This document shows, in pieces, positions 1 through 11,868 of a stretch of 64,000 bases of DNA; position 1 is the stretch's first letter; every line of letters begins with the position of its first letter. The position numbers were made by a program, and so were the translations under genes. The notes under the pieces are model-generated. The model was not told the DNA's origin and ran no database searches. It was given only the letters and a program-made list of their open reading frames with translations. The stretch is from NCBI GenBank assembly GCA_024704765.1, contig JAKMXF010000210.1:248001-312000 (forward strand), in the 5' to 3' direction. Source of the stretch: Oopsacas minuta. Lineage: Eukaryota; Porifera; Hexactinellida; Lyssacinosida; Leucopsacidae.

Positions 1-571
1 AAACATAAATGAAAATACAAATTTCTTGGAAATCAAGCCCTAATTTAATGATTAAGATGTAAGCGCCTTTCACTATTCATCTTAAAATCATATTTTATAT
101 AAAACTTATAATAGAATAATTATCACAAAATCATTTGCGTGGACGCTGAATCATTCATCCATTCTATTGTACTCAGAATTAATCACAGGTCTATTGTCTG
201 ACTAGAAATGACTGCAAGAGATATCACTACAGCTCTACACTCCCTTTACTGATTACTGATAAACCGCAATCAATTTCCATTAATAAAATGAAAGGTCTAA
301 GTAAATGTACATATGTGTATTCATAATAATTAAAGGATTAAAGGTGAAACAGACTAACTCCGATCTAAGAACTAGCGAAATATAAACTACTGAAAAACAA
401 AAATTACAAAATTTCCATTTGTATCTTGATTCTTTAAGTGATAGTTAATCTCGCTGATTTATATAAAGTCTCGATATTTATAAGGGTTGGAAAGGAAATG
501 ATTCATTTAAGTGTAAATTATGCAATTATGTGGATATATAATCTGGTTACACACTGGAAGAATTGAACATG
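1..571. other. Left-edge non-coding stretch (3' flank of the catenin gene)
   Basis: AT-rich sequence with no reading frame that resembles a protein family. It lies directly downstream of the minus-strand catenin stop codon, so it probably holds that gene's 3' UTR and then intergenic DNA. I see no tRNA, repeat array or second gene in it. Confidence 0.6.
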
Positions 572-3500
572 CTACACCCAAGAATCGGTAGCTTTTGCCC
601 GATCAAACCGTATGTTAGTTGTATGAGGGTTTTTAGACATGAGTTGAGGGACTTGAATTGGTGTGTATTTAGAAGGGAGGTTTTCTAAGCTGCTTTTATC
701 AGATTTCACGATATCTGGTTGGCGGTTGGCGCTAGGAAGATCCTCTGGACGTATATGTGCAGTTAATCGCCTTTCTCGTTTCCTCTTAGTATCAACTTTA
801 GAGTACACGTCAGTTTGTTCGTTCTCATCATCCTTGGCTTCGATACGAATAGATTCTCTGGACTCTTCTTGTCCTGTCGTCACGGAAGGATTCGGGGAGG
901 GGGTGTGTTGAGGAGGAACAAGCTTAGCGTCTATCCCTAAATTCGAGTCTAGGGGTGTGGCCCTTTGATCCGAGGTACCCTTCTGTTCAGAAGAAGGATC
1001 CCGATTATAGCAGTAAATACGAGAATTAACCAAATTAGTATCCCCAGCCAATGATGGAGTGTTTCTAGGAGAACGTGAAATGAAAGAGACTGGAGAATCT
1101 CTGTGTACTTGCTCCAGAGGATGCCTCAAGGCAGAATCAGGATAGGATAAAGTTTGCTGTATCTTTTTATGAGGAAAATTAGTCTCAAATTGAGTTCTTG
1201 GATTATTATCCATATTTACAGGGGGAACAATTCTCCTATGTCTAGTGTTAGACTGCTGGTTAATAAGGGAGTTCTGAGGCTGGGAGGTACGAGAACTCCC
1301 ACTGATAATGCTAGATTCGCGAAACATAGTAAAATCACGACCTAGGTCAAGAGTATGGTGAATATTTGGTGAATTCTTTTCTGCTAAACTGTCGGATTTC
1401 GCTCGCTGTCTATACGCATTTTGCAAACTTGGATTTTTAGAACTATATGGCCCTGATAGATTTGTATCGCTAGGAGCACTAGAAGTTTCCTGTTCCAACC
1501 AATCTACTACTTTCTTCCAATTTTCATAAGTCCAGCCTTCTTTCTTCAAAAGAGGACGTGCAGTCTTATCTTCATGCAAAGAGAGACATATCTTGTTTGC
1601 GAGGTAAATTGTCTTTGGTGAATTTTGGTAATTACTGCAAGCAAGTTTTGCAATAATTACAATAGAATTCTTATTCTGGTAGAGTCGGTTGATGTTATCA
1701 GGACAGTTTTGAATAAGTTCATTGACAGTACTTAATAGGCTCTGGTAACATGCGTCATTAAGGCCTTCACAGTGTTTCCCACCTGGTAATCTCTCAACTA
1801 GGTGAACCATTGCATAGTCACCGATAAGAACTTTATTATGTGGATCTAAACTCAGATTGCGTAACGTAGTACTGGCTGATTTTACAATCAAATCATTGTC
1901 AATCGTCGTAATTACTTTGACAATTAAAGAGAGGCCTTTTTTGTTTCGCATAGCAGTTCTTATGTAAGATGCCCATTTCCAATTGCAAGCTGTAAGGTTG
2001 AGAATAGCTCCGAGTGTAGCTTCTATTGACTCACGGTTTGAGCATTCTTTTAGGATTAAAATGTACATATCTACAATTTCTGGTTGCCATAGTAACGTAA
2101 CTCCGTTATTAAGATGGTTATAGGAATTCCCATTTACTTTTTCCTGTAGATTCATTGTACCACTTCCTCTCACTTGAGAATGCTCTTTTTCTGGGGATTT
2201 ATAACTATCAGAATTTGTTCTGCGTCTCGATTTCTTCTTTACTGAAATACAAAAATATCTCCTATACCATTTACGAGGCTGGTTTGTACCATCACGGGAA
2301 ATATAATCTGTGTTTACAGCAGGCTCGAGTGTATCCCAGCGTATCTGTCTGTCATCTACACCCTCTCGCAGGTCAACTTCAGATTCCATACGATAACTAA
2401 GATTGCGAAGAATACACAAACAATTCTCCACTATTTGATTATCAAGATCCTCTCTACCTAGTGCTGAGCAGATTATGTAGAGAACAGAATCAACTAATCC
2501 AACACAACCACGTAATCTCCGTCTACACTCCTTACCGAATGAAGTTAAGTTACGTAACACACCAGTAGAGTTCTTAAGCTCTGCATTCCATTTGACATGG
2601 GAGAGAATGCTAGGATCCATGGCACTAAGAGGTACAGACTCTGTGTTCCAGTTAGCTAGAGGTATGACACTAGATCTCACCAGATCATCAATACAGATAT
2701 CTAGAAAGCCTCTCTTTAAATATTCTGAAGAAGATACATTCCACAAGACTCCAGTAGTCAATTCTCTCAATTCAGGCAATTGAGTTCGTAGCAATAACTG
2801 CATTAAGTTTGATAGACCCCAACCAGACGCTATTACTCGTTTATTTAACTCTACCCCGTAGCTAAGGTTCCTGAGAGCTCCTAAAGAACTGCTCAGAACT
2901 GAATCTTGTCGACTCTGTAAATGAGATATGAGAGCTTGTATAGCTCCTACTTCACGGAAGTATGCTTTGACTACGTCATCACCGTATGTCATCTGTTGAA
3001 TCAATGTAGCAGCTCTACACAGTGAGGTTATGTCTTGTGACGTTACGAGTATTCTGACTAGTTCTTGTGCTTTAGCTTCAGTAGGGCTTAGAGTTTGGTG
3101 TAGAGCTGGGACACTGGATATAGTACTTTGTAATGGTCTATGTTGCTTATCATGATGAGGATGGCTACGTTTTGAAGAAGATAGATCTTGTGATCTGCCT
3201 TTACCGGAGTAGTTTGGATTAGGATGGAAGGATACAGTTTGCTGTATAACTGGATGAGAATGCATTTCCTTATTAGGATGGTAGTAAGGAGGGTAAGCAT
3301 CAGAATTGTTCTGAAATTGTGGGAATTCCCTTTGAGGCATTAGTTGACTGGTTGGGGGTAATGTATGCTGATTATAGAAAGAGTATCCAACAGGTTGCAT
3401 ATGAGATGAAGGCTGAGAGATGGTATCATCATAATCTGAATGTATATTACCGTGATAAATTTCTTGTGAAAGAAATCTCAAATGTCGTTGAGGATTGATT

Positions 3501-3943
3501 TCAGTTTCAGATTGTGGGAATTGAGGGGAAGGTCTACGTTGATTGCAGTATTCTTGATCCAAATGGTGGTTGTATTTGTGGTTAAGGTGTCGGGAATTAT
3601 GACGCCATGATGGTTCACTTTTAGCTGTTTTACCACTGTAATGAGACAAAGGGGGCGATTGGTCTCCATCAGGATCAGGGAGGAGCTTTCCATCGTAATC
3701 AGAGAGAGTTGCTTGTCTAAACGAATTTCTGTTCATCTGATTTGGAATTAATGAATTTTCAGGTTGCGTATCTTGATAGTATACGATAGGCTTATGATTG
3801 AATTTTAAAACGCTGGGTTGTGCGAAATGAATCTGTTGTTGCATTCTCAAGTCCATTCCGTTGTCTCTGTAATAGCCATGAGAATGTGATGGAACAGCTG
3901 ATTCATTGGGCAAGTACATCTGTCCAGGAATATTTCTGTTCAT
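572..3943 (-). CDS. CTNND: Delta-catenin / p120-catenin family armadillo protein, single exon
   Basis: Armadillo-repeat adaptor. In animals this family binds the juxtamembrane tail of classical cadherins, stabilises them and signals to Rho GTPases. I start at the methionine at 3943 (MNRNIPGQ...); the frame stays open to an ATG 33 bases upstream. The first ~290 residues are low complexity (His, Gln, Pro, Ser, Tyr). Armadillo repeats run over residues ~290-820, with repeated LRNLS/LRNLT helices. Near residue 570 a basic insertion (KKKSRRR) sits at the place of the lysine-rich loop of human p120. The C-terminal ~300 residues are disordered. The last four residues are DSWV, a class-type PDZ ligand shared by vertebrate delta-catenin, ARVCF and PKP4. 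The coding region is unbroken by introns, unlike vertebrate homologues. The family call is secure. Which vertebrate paralogue is closest cannot be decided, and a pre-duplication ancestor is likely. Confidence 0.93.
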   Translation of the reverse strand: MNRNIPGQMYLPNESAVPSHSHGYYRDNGMDLRMQQQIHFAQPSVLKFNHKPIVYYQDTQPENSLIPNQMNRNSFRQATLSDYDGKLLPDPDGDQSPPLSHYSGKTAKSEPSWRHNSRHLNHKYNHHLDQEYCNQRRPSPQFPQSETEINPQRHLRFLSQEIYHGNIHSDYDDTISQPSSHMQPVGYSFYNQHTLPPTSQLMPQREFPQFQNNSDAYPPYYHPNKEMHSHPVIQQTVSFHPNPNYSGKGRSQDLSSSKRSHPHHDKQHRPLQSTISSVPALHQTLSPTEAKAQELVRILVTSQDITSLCRAATLIQQMTYGDDVVKAYFREVGAIQALISHLQSRQDSVLSSSLGALRNLSYGVELNKRVIASGWGLSNLMQLLLRTQLPELRELTTGVLWNVSSSEYLKRGFLDICIDDLVRSSVIPLANWNTESVPLSAMDPSILSHVKWNAELKNSTGVLRNLTSFGKECRRRLRGCVGLVDSVLYIICSALGREDLDNQIVENCLCILRNLSYRMESEVDLREGVDDRQIRWDTLEPAVNTDYISRDGTNQPRKWYRRYFCISVKKKSRRRTNSDSYKSPEKEHSQVRGSGTMNLQEKVNGNSYNHLNNGVTLLWQPEIVDMYILILKECSNRESIEATLGAILNLTACNWKWASYIRTAMRNKKGLSLIVKVITTIDNDLIVKSASTTLRNLSLDPHNKVLIGDYAMVHLVERLPGGKHCEGLNDACYQSLLSTVNELIQNCPDNINRLYQNKNSIVIIAKLACSNYQNSPKTIYLANKICLSLHEDKTARPLLKKEGWTYENWKKVVDWLEQETSSAPSDTNLSGPYSSKNPSLQNAYRQRAKSDSLAEKNSPNIHHTLDLGRDFTMFRESSIISGSSRTSQPQNSLINQQSNTRHRRIVPPVNMDNNPRTQFETNFPHKKIQQTLSYPDSALRHPLEQVHRDSPVSFISRSPRNTPSLAGDTNLVNSRIYCYNRDPSSEQKGTSDQRATPLDSNLGIDAKLVPPQHTPSPNPSVTTGQEESRESIRIEAKDDENEQTDVYSKVDTKRKRERRLTAHIRPEDLPSANRQPDIVKSDKSSLENLPSKYTPIQVPQLMSKNPHTTNIRFDRAKATDSWV

Positions 3944-4699
3944 ATTAAGTGTGAATAAGATAATATATTCAATCAAATATGAGTAACTATTCGGATAAGA
4001 GCAATTGAGAGTCCTTATGTTGAATTGGGATGCAGATGGTGTGTGTTAAGATAGCTACGTGTTAATATAAGTATATATTATCAAATGAAATGATCAACAT
4101 TATGAAATTGCTTATCCTATGAATGCTGTGTTCATCATTTAAGGACTCAACAAGGTGGCTTAATAAAATCAGATGCACATTATGTTACATTGTAAGATTT
4201 GCTTAGCCATAAAAGCTAACTGTGATGCTACACCTTTTGCTTGGTTACAAAATTAGGAAATAGAATTTGCAACTGGCATAAAATTGAAGTGATACAATAG
4301 CACAAATGCAATTACCGATGTGTTTGAAGTAATGATCAATTGTAAAAAGCAGTAATTTGAGCAAATAACCAATGGAATAAACTAATGTTTGACTCTAATA
4401 TATTAAATTTGTATGGACTAATCCAAGAAACACTCATTAACGAATGCAATGTAAGGAATGCACTTATAAGTAAACCGTATACTACAGTAGGCATGAATCC
4501 AATTAAGAAATAGATTGTATTTCAAGGAAAGAAGGATTAATATTAGTAATTATCATATGTAAGAATTTCTATGTCTAATATGTTAGAAGAATACTTAGAT
4601 ACCTTATCAATAGAAGCAGGTAGACTAGAATGAACTCAATACACCTTACTAACCTTTAGTATGTAACCGATCTAGCATATAATTTGCATAATTGGCAAA
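3944..4699. other. Spacer between catenin 5' end and COPA 3' end
   Basis: About 750 bp of AT-rich sequence. It must hold the catenin promoter and 5' UTR and the COPA 3' UTR. I see no further coding potential or structured RNA. Confidence 0.5.
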
Positions 4700-7600
4700 C
4701 TATCTGATTTGCAATGGGCTGATCTTCATTCCCACACACTTCTTTCCCAGCTCCGATATCTCTGCAATCGTATCTAAAGTACCTGCCTTTTCAGGGACAT
4801 ACAAGGCTTGAGTGAAAGGGCACACTACGTTAGGCTTCCCCCGATATATTGGCTGGTATGTAGCAGCGCATATTTTAAAAGGATTGCGTTCATCATAGTT
4901 GACAGGATTCTCATCTCCGGGGTCATGACCTGACGCTTGGATTATCTTCTTTGCATGCACAGCCATATCGGCTTTCGGTCCTAACTCGAGTAAACGGCGA
5001 GCGAATGAAGATGCCATTTTCAAATTTTTCAACTTGAAAGAGATTCCTGCTGCAGTACGTAGTGTCAACATTTGATGCACTGGCAATAATTCACAATGAG
5101 TGAAATACGCAGCCAATTCACAATTTCGTTTTTGCTGATCTAGCGAATCCTTTGGGATAGCTTGTCGATGCAATTCTAGGGAGAGTCCTAATATATATTC
5201 CCGACAGATACCTAGCATTTCTTCACTAGTTTGAATCTCCTTCTTTGTATCTACGCATAATAGAGGTATCTGTAGTAGCACATTCCTAAATGGAGCAAGT
5301 AATTAAACTAATTAACAAATCTATGTTTGTAAAATCAAATGCTCAAATCATAAGTTATTTATTGCTTGATCAGTTCTTGCTATTTGACATTAGTTATGAC
5401 AGCAATAATCATGGAAGTACACATTATTATGCTGAGGAAACTGCACAGCATAATATAATTAGTGGAAATTGCTAGAATGGAACGACACTATTATTATATT
5501 AGCTATTGAAATCAAGGGCCAAATCATAACATATAAGTTTAATTACACTATTATTATAATTCTATATAAGGTGTTATATTTACGTATTGGTGTTACAATC
5601 CGACAACGCATGCTTTCTTCAAATTATTACGCAAAATCGATAAAAATAACAAATCAAAAATATCATTTGATAGAATATTTGTATAATAAATGATTAAAAT
5701 TAGAAATTTCTCTGCAAAACCTATTATATTATCAGTTGAATAAAATTGGTTTCTTCAGACGAAATCAGCAAAAAACTGTATATCTATTGACAGATAAGAT
5801 AATCACTAAGAGTATTAATATAATGATGTCTAGTGAATTCCCATGAGATGAGTTAATGTAACACCTTGAGTATACCATGGGAAAGCTACCACAGAGTATA
5901 ACCTCACCTCATTCAATTGTAAATGGGAAATTTAATTATACTAAAAGTTGATTCGATAAACACGGGAATTATCAGAATCAAGCTATATTTGGATATGAAC
6001 TTAGGGAAACCAGGCTATGATGTCATATCATTATATAATTAGACATCATTTTACGATATCAGAGAGCTTGAATTCTAAAGAAGTTCGGGCTAGGCAATTC
6101 TAATGCTGAATTTATTTAGGATAATCGATAACCTCACCTAATTAGGACAAGCTGCTTATGTATCCCAATTAAATGGGATCGACTGATATTACTGAATGCA
6201 AAAGTTCAAATAATAGAGCTAGAACAAAAGATATAATAGCGAATATACAGAATTGGCTTTTGAATAAACTATCATTGCATTAATGAGCATATGTATATGA
6301 ATATAACACAGCAAAACAGCAGGTTGTTGATTAACAAAAGAACGAAAGACTGCATGTTGAGAGATGGCCGTTCTTGTTACAAATGCTCGTCCCATTGTTA
6401 CACAAACGATGGTCGTTATTAAATATGAAAAGTTCAAAGGAAGGTTTTAAGATAATGATTACAGTCAGCTCCCGTTATATCGGGGCTAAACCTACTCCCA
6501 TAATCACTTCGATATACCAAATTAAAATTAAGTTACTTGGCCGTTTGGACCACATTCGTACAATTTCAGACTTCGATATGAATGGTTAGTAGTAACACAA
6601 CTTACTTGAACTTATATACTGCATCTTGAAACTTGCCAGCAGTTGTCAGTTTGTATGCAACGTGTAACTTAGAGGTTAGATCGTCTATACTTCCCAGCCG
6701 TGTGGGAAGCCCCCCTCTAACGCCAGCCTCCCTCCAGTTCCTGTGTGGGTACGCCCTAATAGCCGGAGTACAAGGTAGACCAGGGATAGCGATTATAGAT
6801 GAAGACTGATAACGCTCGAATATTTCCTTATAAGGAGTTATATTTACACATCCAATCTGTTCGTTAAGTAAGCGAGCAGCTGTTAAGAATGAGCCCGCCA
6901 TAATGTGATCTCCAGCAAGTTGTGAATTATTGAGCCATACTTCTGTCTGGCTAATCCCAGGGCTAGGTGGAATATACATACCTAAAAAATATTAAAATAT
7001 GAAATATCTACAATCAATACTGTAATGTGTATTAACCTTCTGGAGAGAGATTATCTTTCAATGCACTGGGATCTAACACGAAATCAGCTGGCAGATTGAG
7101 ATCTTCATCTCCCCATCCTGTACCAGGTTCAGCAGGTGTGCTTACGTCACCATCTGATAGAGCATCTGCAGTCTCATTCTCATTATCTAGATCTTTCATC
7201 TCATCCAAGTCCCAACCTCCTTTAGCTACATCGTCATCAAATTGCAGAGCAGATTCTACTGAATTATCCAACATACTTTTGGGTTTTAGAGCCAAATCCT
7301 AGAAGATAAAAGTGTGTATAATGTAACAAGATCAAGATTGTGTAGCTGTTCGCTAAGTACATAGTAATCTGTATACCTTATTATGTCATCATAAATATTA
7401 GCTGATTGTTTTATGGTGCAATTGGAGGTATAAGTATATTTGCCTGTAATTTACCAACAAGTGTTGCATGTCTGAGAATATGGCAAAATGAGTTGGTATT
7501 GACATCAGTTTTGTTAGAAATTTCCAGGCGTCTTAAATTCGCACTTTAGTTAGATTTCAAGGGTTCATTTAAATAGTTAAAACTCACATGGAATATTCCC

Positions 7601-10600
7601 TTGCTAACATGTAACAGAGGCCAATTCTCCTTCAATGGTTGTATAGGGGGAGGAGGCTTAAGCAGCCGAGCCTCAGGATGAGGTTTTATTGCATAAGTAT
7701 CAATTTCAGATAGCTGAGCTAATTCCTCAGCCTGCTCGTTCAGGCCGTGTGTAACAGCAGTAAGATATGCCAGTGAGTGTTGTCCAGCAGCTCTTAGTGC
7801 CTTTATTCGTTCATACACATCACCAAGTAGCAGAGCATTCTGATATGTCCCACTCACATCCTTCTTTACCTAAGCAACCAAATTTCAATAATCAATCTTA
7901 ATTATGTGTGATCAGAAATTTTCTGTCTGTAAGGAATTTCTTAGGAAAAATAAAGTGCAACCTGGATTATCTGAATTTGTTGGAACATTCAAAATCGTTC
8001 GGATCATGTGGAAACCAATTAATTGATGTTGTGTTTATCGCGGAATAGAAACATGTTCAATGACCGTTTCAATTTAACCCAACAAGAAATAATTATTTCT
8101 TGCTATATAGTGATCGCTTATCATTCTATTGTAATTTCTAAAAGTGCTCGTTCTTATAATTTGATAAAAAGTAGCATAGCTGGTCAAAATCGTAGATAAA
8201 TAATAAATTTAATAATTTGACAAGGAAATCAGTGTTTCCAGAATGTATTACACCATTAATAGTAGCCTCAAGAATGCACTAATCAGCTATGAACACAGGA
8301 ATAATATCGAATTACTGGAATGTAGATTTAATTCAATTTAATTTTGCTGAAAATAACTTAATCGCTCTGACTACCAAACAAATATAATTTTCTTAAAAGA
8401 ATGCCATTTGTTATAAGGCACATACATTGATATATGATTATGCAATAATTTCGCAATGAGTGTCAGCGAACAGCTGATTATTGCTGCTAAACTTTAAAGT
8501 GTTGATTAACGTTAAAACTATTGTTATAAACATCATTAACTTTGTGATGCGGTAAGTACTTTCTCAAAGTGTGTAACTGCAATTCTATGTATACAAGATT
8601 CATAGAGGATTCCTAATGATGCATTAATTCAATGAACATTCATTAAAGCAAAAAATAATTACCTCACTGATTCTCAACATCTTGCTTAACTTTTCTAAGT
8701 TACCAGTAACGAAGTAAAGGAAAGATAATTTGTTGAACTGTTTCGTACGTTGATAGCAAATCTCTACAATTTGATGTTTGCCCTGCCTGAGAGCGATTTG
8801 AGTTAACCTGTGCCAACAACCTGGCTCATCTATCTTTTTAGCTGATTCAAGACCAATTTCTATGTTACCTGATTCAACTGCTAGATTAAATCTAGTCTTA
8901 TCATCTTTAACAAATTGCAGAGCAACTTCAGCATATCCGTTCTTTCTGAGATAAGCGATTATACTCTGTCCAACAAGTTTAGAAGATCTCACCATTTGAA
9001 GTACCTCTTCATAACGGTGTGCTACTAGAGCTAACTTGAATTTGTATTCCGAGGCATCTATTTTGAAACACCTTGGAATTGCTTGTCTACACAGATAGAA
9101 CAAATTAACACAGAATCTAACTACAGTGGAGTTCGCTCATTAGCAAGTCGGGTTTTGCACGAGAAAACTTGCTAATAGAGCAACTCGATCAATTTGATAA
9201 ATAATATTGTTGTATGTACACGTACATACGTATATGTGATAATATGACACGTTTAGGGATATTGTAGTACACCCACGCGAAAGCGTTCTAGTTAATTCAA
9301 AAGCAACCACAATTTCCTCAATTGAAGAATGTAAATTAGCGTTGCTTTACTATAGAATAATCTCATTATACCAAGTTCTTCTTGCTTATAAACGAACTAA
9401 AAGTTCCCTACCTTATTAAGTTATTAGCAAGTCGTGTTTCTATGAGAAAACTTGCTAATAAGGCAACATAATTAATGCAATTTGGGCCATTGTGACCCTA
9501 AAAAATCTTGCTAATAAACGAACTAGTGTATACGTAAATACAATACCTTACCTGTCCAAACAGTATACATTATCTCCATAAGCAGCAGTTAGATAAACAG
9601 GCACATCTAGTGTACGTATAGTACCCTGATCTCCATTAGGTAGACAGTACTTTATATGGTTACTTGTCGTGTATAGCAACACACCATTTTCATCCCACGC
9701 AGCACTCTTCACTCTAGAAGCTTCTTTTATTGAAGCTATAATCTACACAAATTGTATCATTAATATAGAATATAATAATTAATGTAATTCACCAACTTTG
9801 AGGTTCTTGTCACAGCTCGTGACCATATGCTTGCCTAGCAGAGCTACTCTACTTCCATCATGTGACCAGATTACATATCTACAGCGAGTTACTCTTGCAG
9901 TAGCCAGCACTATCTTCTGTTGAGTATCGTATAGCAGACACTTGTCAGTTTGACGTAGCAATAACTTACCAGTACCTGCATAGAATAGAGCATCACATTG
10001 AGGTATGTCTGTTAATGTTTTGCTAGTCTCATTCCTTAGATTCTTAAGATGTACTTGTCCTGATTTAGCATCTAATACTGCAAATCTATTCCTCGCTACC
10101 CAAACAGCACTCACTCCAGTGCCTCGTTTTCCTTCCATGAACTCTGGGTTGGGATTTGGTCCAGGAGCAGAATCTTCTGTTTTAAATTAATAAAATTATT
10201 AGAATTTAATAATTTCATATAACACACCTTTTGGTAGTATAAACAGCTCGTATACAGCTGTTTCTATATTATTGCTATTAGAACATAGTATAATAGCTTT
10301 CTCAGCAGGACTATAGCTCAATTTGAAGGGAGTTCCTAGCTTAGGACCAGGACTACTACCAGCCTGTCTTCTGTGAGCTATAATAGGATAGTCATGCTCT
10401 GGTTTACCGTCTTTCCCCAGGGTACATCTCCTCAGATATCTAGCAATAATAGATAACTACGTATACCATGGATACAGTATTTAGTTATTGTAACTGACTT
10501 ATCCTTAATGTAGTATAGAACATTTTGGTGTACAGTGAATGCAGGACGCTCTCGTTCAAGTTTAAACACGATGAATCCCTGGTCATGACCAGCTGCGAAC

Positions 10601-11706
10601 AGATTCTGAGAAGGGTGAGAAGATAGAACCCAGAATCGCTCCTCCCTCCTAAAGGTATGTATCGTGTTCCTACGATGTACATCCCATAATTTTACAGTGT
10701 GATCCTCGCTAGCAGAGAGGAGAATATCTTGTCTTGGATGGAAGATAACACAATTCACATTACTGTAGTGACCTCTACACGCGTCTACTTCCCAAGCTCT
10801 ATTATCCCCCATGCGCCATAACTTTACCTACGTATAGTACTATGGATAACTGTATTATTACGTCATAATATATACGTGTAACTACCTGTCTGTCATCAGC
10901 TGCACTGGCTAGCAGTGGCATACCACCTCCATGCCAAGCCACCCAGTTGACACCTCTGTCATGTCCTTCTAGGATATGCAGGACCTGTACGTCAGAACTA
11001 CCGAATAAGTCGGTTTGTCCAGTTGCAGCTCCCAGTCTACCCTCTAGTCCCCCTACACTCCCTCCGGACCCTGCAGCACTCTTGGCCCTCAATCCTGAGA
11101 TGTCCCATACCCGAACAGTCTGGTCAAGACTTGCACTAGCCACCAGATCCTGTCCTGGATGGAACTCAGCACACATAACGTAGTGGTTATGACCTGTAAA
11201 GCATGCTTGTAATATTATTAATAACATAACCTATTTATCTTACATACCAGTAAGGACAGTGAGACAAGCTCTACTCTGCCAGTTCCATATTCTACAAGTC
11301 TGGTCGTCAGATGAACTGAGTATCCATGGTTGTTCATGATGATAAGTAACAGTACGTATGTAGTCAAGATGTCCTAGTAAAGTAAACAAACAGCGTCTCA
11401 GCTTATAATTCCAAACCTAACAACACAATGTAAACGTGGTATGTACTAATAAATATTTGATTGTATGAATAAACAAACTTTGATTTTGTAATCATCTCCT
11501 CCAGATACGAATAGAGGTTGGTTAGAATGGAAATGGATACCCCTGACAGGTCCATCGTGCTCATCAAACCTCTCCAATAGAATACCCATCCTATAGTCCC
11601 ACAGCTGTATTACCCCTGAGTGGAGACTGGCTAGAATCCAGCTACGGGAAGGATGGAAACAGAGTCCTTTCACTCTAGGACTCTTCGTGTCGAGCTTAGT
11701 AAGCAT
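4700..11706 (-). CDS. COPA: Coatomer subunit alpha (alpha-COP), 12 exons
   Basis: Alpha subunit of the COPI coat, which recruits KKXX-tagged cargo for Golgi-to-ER retrograde transport. Exons (minus strand): 11479-11706, 11248-11416, 10886-11193, 10499-10827, 10228-10439, 9797-10176, 9552-9742, 8663-9086, 7588-7869, 7037-7298, 6606-6981, 4700-5285. Joined, they close in frame at 1248 aa (human 1224). The N-terminus [20 protein letters not shown] matches alpha-COP. Exons 1-4 encode the first WD40 propeller ([29 protein letters not shown]). The middle exons carry the second propeller and solenoid ([16 protein letters not shown] motif, [20 protein letters not shown]). The final exons hold the alpha-COP C-terminal domain ending ...MKISPLQIR, as in other animals (ISPLQFR). 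Exon 6 has two possible donors 4 bp apart; only GTTGGT at 9796 keeps frame. Introns at 5286-6605 and 9087-9551 hold inverted-repeat elements. Confidence 0.97.
5286..6605. other. Large COPA intron, non-coding
   Basis: 1.3-kb intron between the last two COPA exons, the longest intron in the window. Short open frames on both strands have no family resemblance. Its exon-proximal end holds a degenerate MITE-like element at 6460-6593, described separately. Confidence 0.8.
6460..6593. mobile_element. MITE-like element, copy 1 (degenerate right end)
   Basis: Begins TACAGTCAGCTCCCGTTATA, closely matching the inverted terminal repeat of the element at 33936-34058. The internal block at ~6526-6580 (starting AATTAAGTTACTT, then ACAATTTCAGA and TTCGATATGAA) aligns with the reverse complement of ~33951-34010. 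The right terminal repeat is decayed. It has no coding capacity and lies in a COPA intron. Assignment to a Tc1/mariner-like class rests only on the TA-CAGT ends and is tentative. Confidence 0.55.
7870..8662. other. COPA intron 8, non-coding
   Basis: 793-bp AT-rich intron between alpha-COP exons. I see no coding frame, repeat or structured RNA in it. Confidence 0.75.
9130..9525. mobile_element. Inverted-repeat element in COPA intron with internal hairpins
   Basis: Terminal inverted repeats about 18 bp long: AGTTCGCTCATTAGCAAG at the left and, reverse-complemented, AGTTCGTTTATTAGCAAG at the right (16/18 identical). Inside are two hairpins sharing the TTAGCAAGT/ACTTGCTAA stem, at 9140-9175 (9-bp stem) and 9421-9461 (12-bp perfect stem). 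A further end-like copy (CTTGCTTATAAACGAAC) lies near 9380. There is no coding capacity and no clear target-site duplication. This looks like a nested or composite MITE; the transposase family is unknown. Confidence 0.5.
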
Positions 11707-11868
11707 GCTAATTAAAATTAGTGTACTTCAATTAGAAATAATAGAAATACCAAATACGTATGTACTTTTCTGTAAAATAAAAACTTATAATATTTATGCT
11801 ACATAAAAATTAATAAAGTTGATAAATGCTATTTCATGCAAAGTCAAAAGGTTGTGAAATCCGCACAT

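Noticed and set aside
5290..5693. Plus-strand frames in the large COPA intron
   Set aside because: AT-rich low-complexity translations with no conserved motif, inside a well-supported intron.
9793..9796. GTGAAT donor for COPA exon 6
   Set aside because: It breaks the frame into the next exon; GTTGGT four bases away keeps frame and matches the alpha-COP alignment.
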